A stretch of DNA of 42,257 nucleotides, from NCBI GenBank assembly GCA_903882525.1, contig CAIRXI010000161.1, positions 1 through 42,257 on the forward strand, given 5' to 3'. The notes beneath the pieces were generated by a model, which worked only from the letters and a program-made list of their open reading frames with translations, did no database searches and was not told the DNA's origin. The position numbers and the translations under genes are program-made. Within the stretch, counting starts at the first letter, position 1. Each line of letters starts with the position of its first letter. Origin of the DNA: an uncultured Pseudomonadota bacterium. GTDB lineage: Bacteria; Pseudomonadota; Gammaproteobacteria; Burkholderiales; Methylophilaceae. This document shows positions 1 through 10,087 of the stretch, in pieces.

Positions 1-3000
1 ATAACAGTTTTAATATCTAAGTAATTCAGCGTGTTGGCAACCCGATGAAATAGCACGCGATTATCTGCTGTAATTTGCTGGCCTTTATCATGGTTTCCAC
101 TCGCGGTTTGTGGGTAGCCGCAACATAGATATCCTGGCGGTAATACCGTAATAGCACCCACCTCGTACAACATGGCTTGCGTGGCTAAACCAACATTTGA
201 AAATAACCTCTCAGAGCCACATCCAGGAAAGTAAAATACCGCTTCTGAATCTTCGGTCACTTTCTGCGGATTACGAATCACCGGAATCATGCTGTCATCT
301 TCTACACCCAACAATGCGCGTGAAGTTTTAGTCGGCATTGCTTTGGGCATTGGTCGATTAATAAAATGCACCACTTGGGCTTTGATTTCTGGCTTACCCA
401 CAGTGGCTGGTGGCCTAATTTTATCCCTAAGTAACCCAAACTTTTTAGCCAAACTATGTGCAAAACTTTGTGCTCGATAACCAATAGTGATCATAAATAA
501 ATGTAGAAACTTAATGGTCGCTGGGTCTTTAGCATTTAAAAATGCCATGCCCGCAGCCGTCACTGGGTTAAATCTTTTTTTGCCTTGCTCACGTAAAAAA
601 TTACGCATAGAAATAGACACATCACCAAAATCGATATCGACGGGGCATGGATTTAAGCACTTATGACAGACCGTGCAATGGTCAGCGACATCATTAAATT
701 CATCAAAATGCTTGAGTGAAATGCCGCGGCGCGTTTGCTCTTCGTATAAAAACGCTTCAATCAAGAGTGAAGTGGCTAAAATCTTATTACGGGGAGAATA
801 CAAAAGATTAGCGCGTGGTACGTGAGTCGTGCACACTGGCTTACATTTACCGCAACGCAAACAATCACTAATAGAGTCAGCAATTTCGCCTACCGCAGAC
901 TGCTCCATAATAATAGACTCTTGTTCCAACAAGCCAAAACTTGGCGTATAAGCATTTTCAAGGCCAGAACCCGCCAACAGCTTACCTTTATTAAAGTGCC
1001 CATTAGGGTCTACTTTATTTTTGTAAGCAGTAAAATTATCAATCACAGACTGATCCAAGAACTCCATTTTAGTAATGCCAATACCATGCTCACCTGAAAT
1101 AACGCCATCCAGGCCAGTAGCCAAGGCCATCACACGCGCCACCGCAGCATGAGCGGCTTGCATCATTTCATAGTCATCAGAATTTACTGGGATATTGGTA
1201 TGTACATTACCGTCACCGGCATGCATATGTAAAGCAATGAAAACTCTGCTCTTCAGTACCTTTTTATGAATCTCGTCGCATCGATCCAATATCTTTTGAT
1301 ATTCACGTCCGGCAAAAATATCTGCCATAGGTCGTTTTAATTCACGTTTCCATGAAATGCGTAAGTCATAGGACTGCACCGCACGGAATATATTTTCGTA
1401 TTGGCTGAGGGATTCTCCAGCGATGCCTAGCACAGAAACTGGAGCATCTAAACTATTAAGAATCAAACTCCAGCGCTGACGAAGTTCAGCTATCAACTGC
1501 AACGCCATCCCCTGCTTGCTTTTGACCATCTCAGCATCAGCATTGCCATCTTCGTCTGTCTGCAAGGGCAGTTCGCCTTGCATAAAGGCTTCCAAGGCAT
1601 CTACCAGCTTGAGCTTATTATGAATCGACAATTCAATATTGATGCGCTCTATACCGTCTGAGTATTCACCTAGACGCGGCAATGGAATAACTACGTCTTC
1701 ATTAATCTTAAAGGCATTGGTATGCTTGGCAATGGCCGCGGTACGAGCACGATCCAACCAAAACTTTTTACGTGCTTCTGCAGATACTGCAATAAAACCC
1801 TCGCCATCACGTGCATTACATAAACGCACAATATGAGAAGCAGCTTCACCAACTGCATTTTCATCATCGGAAGCAATATCAGCAATCAACACCATTTTAG
1901 GACGTTGTTGGCGTGCTGCTTTAGTGGCATAACCTACCGCTTTAATATAGCGCTCATCCATATGCTCTAGCCCAGCCATTAGCACGACAGGGTCTTTTTT
2001 TGCGGTAGCGTCTAGGTAATCTTTAATTTCAACAATCGCCGGCACTGCATGTGACACGTTGCCGAAAAACTCCAAGGCCACAGTACGCACATGCTTAGGC
2101 ATACGATGCAAGATAAAAGTGGCTGAAGTGATTAATCCATCACAACCCTCTTTTTGTATACCTGGTAAGCCTGATAAGAATTTATCTGTAACGTCTTTAC
2201 CCAAACCTACTTTACGGAAACTAGGCCCAGGAATTTCTAAAACTGTAGGCTCTGACAGTAAGGTTTTCATGTCTTCGGCATAACGACTTACTTTAAAACG
2301 TGCCAGTGGTATATCATGAATTTTGCCTAGATTATGGTCTAAGCGCTCTACCTCTAGCCACTCAGCATCTGGCGTCACCATGCGCCATGAGGCTAGATTA
2401 TCTAACGCCGTACCCCACAGCACAGCTTTTTTACCGCCCGCATTCATGGCGACATTGCCGCCAATACAAGAAGCATCAGCAGAAGTCGGATCACAAGCAA
2501 ACTCTAAGCCAGCATCACTTGCTGCTTCCATCGCGCGACGCGTGACCACGCCAGCACCGCATTCAATCGTAGCAACCTGTCGAGAGACTCCTGCCAAAGT
2601 GCGCATTTGCACGCCGCTATGCTGATCTAGTTTTTCAGTATTAATCACGGCTGACATTGCCGTTAGTGGAATCGCGCCTCCGGTATAACCTGTACCACCA
2701 CCACGCGGAATAATAGTTAGCCCTAACTCAATACAGGCACGCACCAAGGCGGCAATTTCTTTTTCAGTATCGGGGTTCAAGACCACAAACGGATATTCAA
2801 CACGCCAGTCCGTAGCGTCAGTCACGTGTGACACGCGTGCCAAACCGTCAAATTGCACATTATCTTTACGTGTAATTTTAGTCAATTTCGACAGCGCTTT
2901 TTTGCGCAAACTGGCCACTTGCTTAAAGCCAAACTCAAACTCAGTAACAGCATGGCGTGCCGCCACAACTAGCTTCAATACTTTTTCATTTCCGGCACTA

Positions 3001-3323
3001 CGCTCATCAATCGCATCAATTCTATGATGCAAGGCATCCACTAGTGCTTTGCGGCGTTTAGGATTTTCAAGCAGATCATCTTGCAAATAAGGGTTACGTG
3101 TCACTACCCACAAATCACCTAATACTTCAAACAACATACGCGCAGAACGACCCGTTTTACGCTCGCCACGTAGTTCGTTTAAAATACTCCAAATCTCCTC
3201 TCCTAAAAACCTAATGACAATTTCACGGTCTGAGAAAGAGGTATAGTTGTAAGGGATTTCGCGCAAGCGCTGTGCTGGCTTGGCTTCTGCATGCAGAATA
3301 TTGCTAGATAAAGGTGCGTTCAT
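1..3323 (-). CDS. FAD/FMN-binding oxidoreductase with Fe-S domain, DUF3683-type (3' end truncated by window edge)
   Basis: Long open minus-strand frame from ATG at 3323 ([60 protein letters not shown]...) with an FAD-binding motif ([18 protein letters not shown]...) and downstream ferredoxin/Cys-rich segments; the stop lies outside the window, so it is missing from the ORF track. Confidence 0.85.
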   Translation of the reverse strand, partial: MNAPLSSNILHAEAKPAQRLREIPYNYTSFSDREIVIRFLGEEIWSILNELRGERKTGRSARMLFEVLGDLWVVTRNPYLQDDLLENPKRRKALVDALHHRIDAIDERSAGNEKVLKLVVAARHAVTEFEFGFKQVASLRKKALSKLTKITRKDNVQFDGLARVSHVTDATDWRVEYPFVVLNPDTEKEIAALVRACIELGLTIIPRGGGTGYTGGAIPLTAMSAVINTEKLDQHSGVQMRTLAGVSRQVATIECGAGVVTRRAMEAASDAGLEFACDPTSADASCIGGNVAMNAGGKKAVLWGTALDNLASWRMVTPDAEWLEVERLDHNLGKIHDIPLARFKVSRYAEDMKTLLSEPTVLEIPGPSFRKVGLGKDVTDKFLSGLPGIQKEGCDGLITSATFILHRMPKHVRTVALEFFGNVSHAVPAIVEIKDYLDATAKKDPVVLMAGLEHMDERYIKAVGYATKAARQQRPKMVLIADIASDDENAVGEAASHIVRLCNARDGEGFIAVSAEARKKFWLDRARTAAIAKHTNAFKINEDVVIPLPRLGEYSDGIERINIELSIHNKLKLVDALEAFMQGELPLQTDEDGNADAEMVKSKQGMALQLIAELRQRWSLILNSLDAPVSVLGIAGESLSQYENIFRAVQSYDLRISWKRELKRPMADIFAGREYQKILDRCDEIHKKVLKSRVFIALHMHAGDGNVHTNIPVNSDDYEMMQAAHAAVARVMALATGLDGVISGEHGIGITKMEFLDQSVIDNFTAYKNKVDPNGHFNKGKLLAGSGLENAYTPSFGLLEQESIIMEQSAVGEIADSISDCLRCGKCKPVCTTHVPRANLLYSPRNKILATSLLIEAFLYEEQTRRGISLKHFDEFNDVADHCTVCHKCLNPCPVDIDFGDVSISMRNFLREQGKKRFNPVTAAGMAFLNAKDPATIKFLHLFMITIGYRAQSFAHSLAKKFGLLRDKIRPPATVGKPEIKAQVVHFINRPMPKAMPTKTSRALLGVEDDSMIPVIRNPQKVTEDSEAVFYFPGCGSERLFSNVGLATQAMLYEVGAITVLPPGYLCCGYPQTASGNHDKGQQITADNRVLFHRVANTLNYLDIKTV

Positions 3324-3511
3324 TTAGATTTTGATAAATAGCTTTGCTATTAAAGGTCCGATTATAACATGGTGCCGACGCGCAAATAAGCGTAACAGTT
3401 GCATGGTTATTGGCACACCGCTACGTTTCATTAGTCGGAAAAATTAAATTGAAACGAGTTGCCAGCGTTAAAAAATTAATCATCACTGGAAGAAAACGAT
3501 ACACTAGCAAT

Positions 3512-4027
3512 ATGAATAATTTATTAAAAAAAACATTATTGTCGCTAATCATCTTAGGCTTATTGACATTCATAGGACTGCAACTAAACAATAAAAACAG
3601 TGCCCCCAATGTAGTCTTCACCACTATCGATGGCACTAAAATCCCCATGGATAGCCTTAAAGGCAAAGTAGTCTTAATCAACTTCTGGGCCACCAATTGC
3701 ACAGTGTGTATTAAAGAAATGCCCCAATTGATCAGCACTTATAATCAGTTTAACAAGCAAGGCTTTGCAATCATTGCAGTGGCTATGCCTGATGACCCAC
3801 CATCGCAGGTACTTAATTACACCCGACAACAAAAATTGCCATTTCCAGTAATGCATGATGGCTTATCTGAAATCAGCAGTCAATTTGGCGATGTAAATCT
3901 AACGCCAACAGCTTTGATTTTCGATCAGCAAGGTCATTTGCTACAACGAACCATAGGTGAACTAGATTTTAAGGCATTACATCAACTACTCAACACTAAG
4001 CTTAACAATAAAAAGGATAGCGCCTAA
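3512..4027 (+). CDS. TlpA-like thioredoxin/redoxin family protein, membrane-anchored
   Basis: N-terminal hydrophobic helix, then INFWATNCTVCIKEMPQL (CxxC thioredoxin motif). Internal ATG at 3512 preferred over the track start at 3410. Confidence 0.85.
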   Translation: MNNLLKKTLLSLIILGLLTFIGLQLNNKNSAPNVVFTTIDGTKIPMDSLKGKVVLINFWATNCTVCIKEMPQLISTYNQFNKQGFAIIAVAMPDDPPSQVLNYTRQQKLPFPVMHDGLSEISSQFGDVNLTPTALIFDQQGHLLQRTIGELDFKALHQLLNTKLNNKKDSA

Positions 4028-4437
4028 TGCTTTGGATTAAGGCTTTTCATATTATATTTGTCACCAGTTGGTTTGCTGGCTTGTTTTATTTGCCAAGGCT
4101 ATTCGTCAACCATGCCATGGTCAGTGATGCCGCAACTTTAGAACGCCTAAAACTCATGGAATATAAGCTGTATCGCTTTATGTTGCCATTAGCTATTTTA
4201 GCGATTAGCTTTGGTTTATGGCTATGGCTAGGGTACGGTTTTACTGGTGGCTGGTTACACGCCAAAGTGCTATTGGTCTTGCTGCTAGTGGTTTATCACC
4301 TCTACTGCGGCAAACTCGTGCGCGACTTTAAAGTAGGCAAAAATCTGCATAGCCATGTGTGGTATCGCTGGTTTAATGAGTTGCCAGTTATCGTGCTGTG
4401 TTTTATAGTGATCTTAGTTGAAGTAAAACCATTTTAA
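4027..4437 (+). CDS. hemJ: CopD/HemJ-family membrane protein (protoporphyrinogen oxidase HemJ-like)
   Basis: MLWIKAFHIIFVTSWFAGLFYLPRLFVNHA... is characteristic of the HemJ family; four hydrophobic helices; overlaps the upstream stop. Confidence 0.8.
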   Translation: MLWIKAFHIIFVTSWFAGLFYLPRLFVNHAMVSDAATLERLKLMEYKLYRFMLPLAILAISFGLWLWLGYGFTGGWLHAKVLLVLLLVVYHLYCGKLVRDFKVGKNLHSHVWYRWFNELPVIVLCFIVILVEVKPF

Positions 4438-4476
4438 CGCCCGCATAGTTAGATTTCTGGAGTCAATTTTAAGGTA

Positions 4477-5259
4477 ATGGATATTTTAAATTCCACTTGG
4501 TTAATTCAAATGCTGTCCAAAGCAAACGCCACACCACAAGGGCGCATGCTAAGTCTCTTTGATATTTTAGATGACTGGCTAAACGCGCCTCAGCTTAACT
4601 CAGCCATTGCGCAACAAAACCTATTATCCAATAATGAAGGCAAAACACTCCTGATTGCCTACCTCACCGAACAGGCAATAGCTTGTGGGGCAACTAATCC
4701 AGCCATACTCGCTGAGCATTTAGTGCTGATTGCGCGCAATGCAGCCCAGCAATCCATCCATCATCCCAATTGTGGCAGTTTAGCGCATGGCAAGAAAGCA
4801 GCTGCTGCGCTAATCTTGGCGCAGACACCGATCGTTTGGTCGCCACTAAGTTTTCTAAATAAACCACGAAACTATGGAATAGCCGCCAGCTTAATCATAT
4901 TCGTTGGCGCCACTATCCTTCTTTCCCAAACTGCTATACACAAACATCAACATCAGTTCAGCATTGCTAAAATTACTCATCCGCAACCAACAAAGTTGAT
5001 GACTGCAGACTACAGACCAAAAACCTCATTAACCGCAGATGATGCAGCTGAAATTTATGCCAAGTATGAGCAGATGCGAAATGGCACTTGCCAGTTTCCA
5101 GAAGCTATACAAATTCCAGACAAAGATAAAGCGGTTTATTTAGATGACGTGGTAGGCGGTAAACTTCCAAAGGATGTCGGAGATTTAGCAATTGCGAAAT
5201 TTTACTTAGAAAAAGTTCGCTGCAACTACACGCCTATGCTGATGGCACATTCAAAATAA
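4477..5259 (+). CDS. Membrane protein: TetR C-terminal-like cytoplasmic region, one TM helix, Cys-containing periplasmic region
   Basis: 260 aa; GRMLSLFDILDDWLNAP and ACGATNPAILAEHLVLIARNAAQQ...CGSLAHGKKAAAALIL resemble TetR effector-domain segments; TM NYGIAASLIIFVGATILLSQ; no HTH visible. Confidence 0.7.
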   Translation: MDILNSTWLIQMLSKANATPQGRMLSLFDILDDWLNAPQLNSAIAQQNLLSNNEGKTLLIAYLTEQAIACGATNPAILAEHLVLIARNAAQQSIHHPNCGSLAHGKKAAAALILAQTPIVWSPLSFLNKPRNYGIAASLIIFVGATILLSQTAIHKHQHQFSIAKITHPQPTKLMTADYRPKTSLTADDAAEIYAKYEQMRNGTCQFPEAIQIPDKDKAVYLDDVVGGKLPKDVGDLAIAKFYLEKVRCNYTPMLMAHSK

Positions 5260-5329
5260 CTTAACTATTGGCGACCAATATATAATTAATTGATTGCAAT
5301 CAAGCTATACAGATTAGTATAATCAAAAC

Positions 5330-5893
5330 ATGTCACCGCTTCGCGAAAAAATACTCAGCACAGCAAGCCACTTATTCCAAACGCAAGGCATCAATTCGAC
5401 TGGAGTAGACACGATTGTTGCGGCGGCCGGAACCACTAAAATGACCTTGTACAAATACTTTCGTAGCAAAGAGAATTTGATTCTTGAAGTGCTTGAACAA
5501 GGCCACCAAGATTTTCAAGCTTGGTTAAGCGAAAAGCTTAATAGCAACACCAATAAACCGAGTGAAAAGTTACAAAAACTATTTGATTTTATTGAAGAAT
5601 GGGTCACCTCGCCCAACTTTCGTGGCATGGGCTTTATCAAGGCTTCAGCTGAGTTTCCAAGCGAAGCTAGCCCTGTGCACCAACTATCTTCAGAGCAATC
5701 ACGTCAATTTAAGCAATACATAAGCAGCCTTGCACATGAAGCCAATATTCAAGATGCAGACGGATTGGCGCTGCAACTTTCATTGTTATTTGAAGGCGCG
5801 GTGCAGGCCGAACAAATGATACGCGGCTCTGGGGCAATGGCTTATGCAAAAAAAGCCGCCAAAATTTTAATTAACGGTGCTGCCACCCATTAA
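5330..5893 (+). CDS. TetR/AcrR family transcriptional regulator
   Basis: N-terminal HTH: REKILSTASHLFQTQGINSTGVDTIVAAAGTTKMTLYKYFRSKENLILEVL. Confidence 0.92.
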   Translation: MSPLREKILSTASHLFQTQGINSTGVDTIVAAAGTTKMTLYKYFRSKENLILEVLEQGHQDFQAWLSEKLNSNTNKPSEKLQKLFDFIEEWVTSPNFRGMGFIKASAEFPSEASPVHQLSSEQSRQFKQYISSLAHEANIQDADGLALQLSLLFEGAVQAEQMIRGSGAMAYAKKAAKILINGAATH

Positions 5894-5969
5894 TTAAACC
5901 CTGAATTAGACTTGCTTGCATTAGGGATTAGCCACGATAATAGTCGCTTATCCATAAATTTCCACTCCC

Positions 5970-6941
5970 ATGCAAACTCTTATCTGCGGCTCACTCGCTT
6001 TTGACACTATTATGGTGTTTCAAGATCAATTCAAAAATCATATTTTGCCAGACAAAATACATGCGCTTAGTGTCGCTTTTTATGTGCCAGAAATGCGTCG
6101 TGAATTTGGTGGCACCGCTGGGAATATCGCCTACAATCTACAATTATTGGAAGGCAGCCCCTTGATTATGGCTACCGTAGGTGAAGATTTTGCTAGCTAT
6201 CATCATTGGTTAAATCAGAACAAGCTTAATGTAAGCCATGTTAAAACCATTCCTAATAGCTTTACTGCTCAAGCTTTCATTACGACTGATATCGATGATA
6301 ACCAGATCACAGCCTTCCATCCTGGTGCGATGATAGAATCACATCAAAATAGCGTGCTCGATGCCAACAATGTCTCACTGGCAATCATTGCTCCAGACGG
6401 ACGTGATGGGATGTTTTTACATGCGCGTGAATGTTATGAAGCAAAAATTCCATTCTTATTTGATCCAGGCCAGGGATTGCCAATGTTTAGCGGAGAGGAG
6501 CTGTTACAGTTTATTGAAATGGCAGACTACCTCGCGGTCAATGATTATGAGTCACAAATTATTCAAGACAAAACTGGGCTGTCTCTGGCTCAATTAGCAC
6601 TTAAAGTAAAAGCCCTAATCGTTACACTAGGCGGTTCAGGCTCACATATTTACGCTGAGGATCAACGCTTTGACATTCCATGTGTTAAGGCTGATCAAAT
6701 AGTAGATCCAACTGGCTGTGGTGATGCTTACCGCGCCGGTTTGGTGTATGGTATTGCGCAAGGCTGGGATTGGCTCACCTGCGGCAGATTAGCTTCAACC
6801 ATGGGGGCAATTAAAATTGCCAGCCGAGGTGGACAAAATCACTCTCCAAGCCGCGCTGATATTGAAGCTATTTACACACAAGCATTAGTGAACGAAACTG
6901 GACTGACTGAACCATCATTGGTTGAAAACAGTCTGATGTAG
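5970..6941 (+). CDS. PfkB-family carbohydrate/adenosine kinase
   Basis: GGTAGNIAYNLQLLEGSPLIMATVGEDF and C-terminal DPTGCGDAYRAGLVYG signatures. Confidence 0.9.
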   Translation: MQTLICGSLAFDTIMVFQDQFKNHILPDKIHALSVAFYVPEMRREFGGTAGNIAYNLQLLEGSPLIMATVGEDFASYHHWLNQNKLNVSHVKTIPNSFTAQAFITTDIDDNQITAFHPGAMIESHQNSVLDANNVSLAIIAPDGRDGMFLHARECYEAKIPFLFDPGQGLPMFSGEELLQFIEMADYLAVNDYESQIIQDKTGLSLAQLALKVKALIVTLGGSGSHIYAEDQRFDIPCVKADQIVDPTGCGDAYRAGLVYGIAQGWDWLTCGRLASTMGAIKIASRGGQNHSPSRADIEAIYTQALVNETGLTEPSLVENSLM

Positions 6942-6973
6942 TTGGGATTAAATATTTCTAAAGGAGATCTAAC

Positions 6974-7426
6974 ATGCGAATTATACAAATATTAGTAGCC
7001 ACACTGTTAACCCTATTATTAGGCGCATGCGCCAGTTCAAATTCAGGCTCGGTCTACAGCCGTGATGATGCCCGTAAAACCCAAACGGTTAGAACCGGTG
7101 TCGTCGAAAGTGTACGCCAGGTAAAGCTTGAAGGAACAAAATCGCCCATAGGTACTGTGGCTGGCGCCGCAGTCGGTGGTATTGCTGGTAGTAGCATAGG
7201 TGAAGGCAAGGGTAGTAGCATAGGCGCAGTTATCGGTGCTGTAGTAGGCGGTCTAGCCGGTTCTGCTGCAGAAGAAATGATGACGCGTAAGGATGCTTTA
7301 GAAATCACGGTGAAACTGGATGGCGGGGGCTTAACTGCAGTAGTGCAAGAAGCCGATGAGCAATTCAAAGCCGGTGATAAAGTCCGTTTAATTGAAAGTG
7401 GTGGTAACACGCGCGTTTCACACTAA
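6974..7426 (+). CDS. Glycine-zipper 2TM outer-membrane lipoprotein (SlyB/Pcp-like)
   Basis: Lipobox LLGACAS; GTVAGAAVGGIAGSSIGEGKGSSIGAVIGAVVGGLAGS glycine zipper; SD AAGGAG upstream. Confidence 0.88.
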   Translation: MRIIQILVATLLTLLLGACASSNSGSVYSRDDARKTQTVRTGVVESVRQVKLEGTKSPIGTVAGAAVGGIAGSSIGEGKGSSIGAVIGAVVGGLAGSAAEEMMTRKDALEITVKLDGGGLTAVVQEADEQFKAGDKVRLIESGGNTRVSH

Positions 7427-7523
7427 AATTTAGCACAGCAAAACGCTTCATTTTTTCATGATTCAATAATAGATTGCAATGATGCGAGACTTTCGCGTCG
7501 TTGCAATCCATTTCAAATAGAGA

Positions 7524-7541
7524 CTGTCAATAAACCGTCAT
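7524..7541 (+). promoter_or_regulatory. Candidate Pho box (PhoB operator)
   Basis: CTGTCAATAAACCGTCAT: two 7-mers (CTGTCAA / CCGTCAT) at 11-nt periodicity, 2 mismatches to the E. coli-type consensus CTGTCATAWAWCTGTCAT. Confidence 0.65.
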
Positions 7542-7606
7542 ATTTTATTCACATACTCTTAACCTTCTCTATCTACACTCTCCACATCAAAAAAGGGAGT
7601 GATGTC

Positions 7607-8392
7607 ATGGCGAGAAAAAATACTTTACTAGAAAATTCAGCAGAGGCTATCCACACCAATACCGAATTGCAAGCAGTAACGCAAAGAAGACTTTATATCA
7701 GCATAGCACGCACACAAGCTGAAATTGAAGAAGCGCAACGCTTACGCTATAAGGTTTTTGCCGAAGAAATGGGCGCCCAACTATCAGGCACCGGCGGTTT
7801 GGATATTGATGGATTTGACCAGTTTTGCGACCATCTAATTGTGCGCGACAGTGGCACCCACCAAGTAATCGGTACCTACAGAATTTTAAGCCCAGAAAAA
7901 GCCAACGCTGCGGGAGGCTATTATTCTGCTGGTGAATTTGATTTAAGTCGATTAACTCATTTATTTGACCGTACTGTAGAAATTGGCCGCGCCTGCGTAC
8001 ATCAGAACTACCGTAATGGCGGCACCATTACTATGCTATGGGCTGGCCTCGCTAAGTATATGAAAATTCACAATTATGAATACATGATTGGTTGTGGAAG
8101 TGTCAGCATGTCCGACGGCGGTCATGCTGCGGCAAGTTTATTTCACAAGTTAAAAGATGAATACCTATCACCCATTGAATATCGCGTATTTGCCCGCAAC
8201 CCGCTACCTATCGAGGCATTGCGTACAGATATGCAAGTAGCTTGTCCGCCTTTAATTAAAGGTTACTTACGCTTGGGCGCCTATATTTGCGGTGAACCCG
8301 CTTGGGATCCCTATTTCAATACTGCAGATATGCTGGTAATGTTACCCTTATCTAGAATGAACCCAAGATATGCTGCACATTTTCTAAAATAG
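7607..8392 (+). CDS. olsB: GNAT-family ornithine-ACP N-acyltransferase-like protein (OlsB-like)
   Basis: AEIEEAQRLRYKVFAEEMGAQL, VIGTYRILSPEKA, VEIGRACVHQNYRNGGTITMLWAGLAKYM are typical of the OlsB/hemolysin-like acyltransferase family. Confidence 0.8.
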   Translation: MARKNTLLENSAEAIHTNTELQAVTQRRLYISIARTQAEIEEAQRLRYKVFAEEMGAQLSGTGGLDIDGFDQFCDHLIVRDSGTHQVIGTYRILSPEKANAAGGYYSAGEFDLSRLTHLFDRTVEIGRACVHQNYRNGGTITMLWAGLAKYMKIHNYEYMIGCGSVSMSDGGHAAASLFHKLKDEYLSPIEYRVFARNPLPIEALRTDMQVACPPLIKGYLRLGAYICGEPAWDPYFNTADMLVMLPLSRMNPRYAAHFLK

Positions 8393-8426
8393 TTTCTTAG
8401 GATTTGTAGCATCAATCAATAAAACT

Positions 8427-9233
8427 TTGAACACTCTCCCTCACAATCCCATTTTGAATGGGATTAAAAGCACCAATAGAATTACGCGCTACTATAGAAT
8501 CAGCCGCATCTCCACGCACACACTTGCTGGGGTGTTGCTGGTAGCTTTAGTGTTGCCACTTTCTAGCAAAAACATTAAATCGCTTATTATCAAGTGGTGG
8601 TGTAAGAGGCTACTTGCCGCCTTTAACATACGCGTTCTTTGTACGGGGAACGTACCACTTAAACATGCGCCTTTTAAAAAAACCATGATTGTGGCTAACC
8701 ATATTTCTTGGACCGATATTCATGCCCTTAATAGCCTCGTGGCACTGCGCTTTGTTGCAAAAGACGATATTAAAAACTGGCCCGTGTTTGGTTTTCTAAT
8801 GCGTGGGGCCAACACCCTGTTTATTGAACGTGGCAAAAGGCAGGATGCAGGTCGCATCGTCAATGTTGCTGCTATAAGTTTGATGTCAGGTGACAATCTG
8901 TGTTTTTTTCCTGAAGGAACGACTACTGACGGTAGCGAAATAAAACCGTTTAAGAGTAGCTTAATGCAAGCGGCTATAGACTCGAATGCCTCCATACAAC
9001 CAGTGGCGATAAGATATCCAGGGCTTAATGGCAGCATCAATACCAATATCGCCTACGCAGGCGAAACCACGATGCTCGAATCGATGCAGCAATTATTGCT
9101 GCAGAAAAACCCGCTAGTAGAGTTACACTTCTTCTCCCCGATTCAAATTGAAGAACTGACCGAAGATAATAAGGATCGACGCGCATTAACCCTACAAATT
9201 CAACAACAGATTCAACAAAAACTGGGCTTATAG
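8427..9233 (+). CDS. olsA: 1-acyl-sn-glycerol-3-phosphate acyltransferase family (OlsA-like), TTG start
   Basis: Acyltransferase motifs NHISWTDIHAL (H-x4-D) and FFPEGTTTDGSEIKPFKSSL; directly downstream of the olsB-like gene. Confidence 0.78.
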   Translation: MNTLPHNPILNGIKSTNRITRYYRISRISTHTLAGVLLVALVLPLSSKNIKSLIIKWWCKRLLAAFNIRVLCTGNVPLKHAPFKKTMIVANHISWTDIHALNSLVALRFVAKDDIKNWPVFGFLMRGANTLFIERGKRQDAGRIVNVAAISLMSGDNLCFFPEGTTTDGSEIKPFKSSLMQAAIDSNASIQPVAIRYPGLNGSINTNIAYAGETTMLESMQQLLLQKNPLVELHFFSPIQIEELTEDNKDRRALTLQIQQQIQQKLGL

Positions 9234-9236
9234 GTT

Positions 9237-10076
9237 TTAATTCAATGTAGGTTTTAATGCTTGATCTAATGGATGGGACTGCACTTGAATAATCTCTTTG
9301 GTTTGTAAATTCATAGCGCTTAATTGACCACCCCATAAGCAACCTGTGTCCAAAGCATAGACGTTTTCACGTTGCTGTAGGCCTAACGCTGACCAGTGCC
9401 CGAAGATCACAGCCACATCCTGAGTAGCACGTGTCGGCACATCAAACCAAGGCATAAAACCTGCAGGTACGTCTTGCAACTCGCCTTTGAATGTGAATTG
9501 CATCTCACCATCAGCGCTACATACCCTTAAGCGCGTCATCGCATTGGTGATAACACGTAACCTATCTGCACCCGTTAAAGTCTCACTCCATCGACTGGGC
9601 TCATTGCCATACATACTGACCAGAAAGTCTAAATAATCGGCTCCCTGCAATGCAGCCTCCACCTCGGCAGCATAGCTCAGTGCTTGAGTAACCGTCCATT
9701 GTGGTAAGAGGCCTGCATGAACCATAAGGTATGGACCCTGGCTTACAATAAGTGGTTGGTGACGCAACCAATTAAGGAGGAGATCACAGTCATCAGCCTT
9801 GAATAATGGATCAAAAGTATCGCCTTTATGTGCACGTACTATGCCATTCGCAACAACGAGCGCATGCAAATCATGATTGCCAAGAACTACTTTCAAGCTT
9901 TCTTGGTGTTGATAGCACCAGCGCAACACCTCAAGTGAGCCACTACCACGATTGATTAAATCACCCACAAGCCAAAGCTGATCAAATTTAGGATCGAAAT
10001 TAATACGCTTAAGTAAAGCTTGAAAGGCGTGATAGCATCCCTGAATATCCCCTACTGCATAAGTCGCCATCAACAA
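9237..10076 (-). CDS. apaH: Symmetrical bis(5'-nucleosyl)-tetraphosphatase
   Basis: MATYAVGDIQGCYHAFQALL, VGDLINRGSGSLEVL, VLGNHDLHAL metallophosphatase motifs. Confidence 0.95.
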   Translation of the reverse strand: MLMATYAVGDIQGCYHAFQALLKRINFDPKFDQLWLVGDLINRGSGSLEVLRWCYQHQESLKVVLGNHDLHALVVANGIVRAHKGDTFDPLFKADDCDLLLNWLRHQPLIVSQGPYLMVHAGLLPQWTVTQALSYAAEVEAALQGADYLDFLVSMYGNEPSRWSETLTGADRLRVITNAMTRLRVCSADGEMQFTFKGELQDVPAGFMPWFDVPTRATQDVAVIFGHWSALGLQQRENVYALDTGCLWGGQLSAMNLQTKEIIQVQSHPLDQALKPTLN

Positions 10077-10087
10077 GCTCCCACAAC

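Noticed and set aside
2323-2625. 100-aa plus-strand ORF inside the DUF3683 gene (and other plus ORFs at 289-480, 822-1097, 1639-1836, 2059-2283, 2300-2545)
   Set aside because: All lie antisense to one long, clearly coding minus-strand frame; no SD or recognisable domains. Shadow ORFs.
7054-7410. 118-aa minus-strand ORF opposite the glycine-zipper lipoprotein
   Set aside because: Ser/Pro/Ala-rich composition mirrors antisense reading of Gly/Ala/Val codons; sense gene has lipobox and SD.
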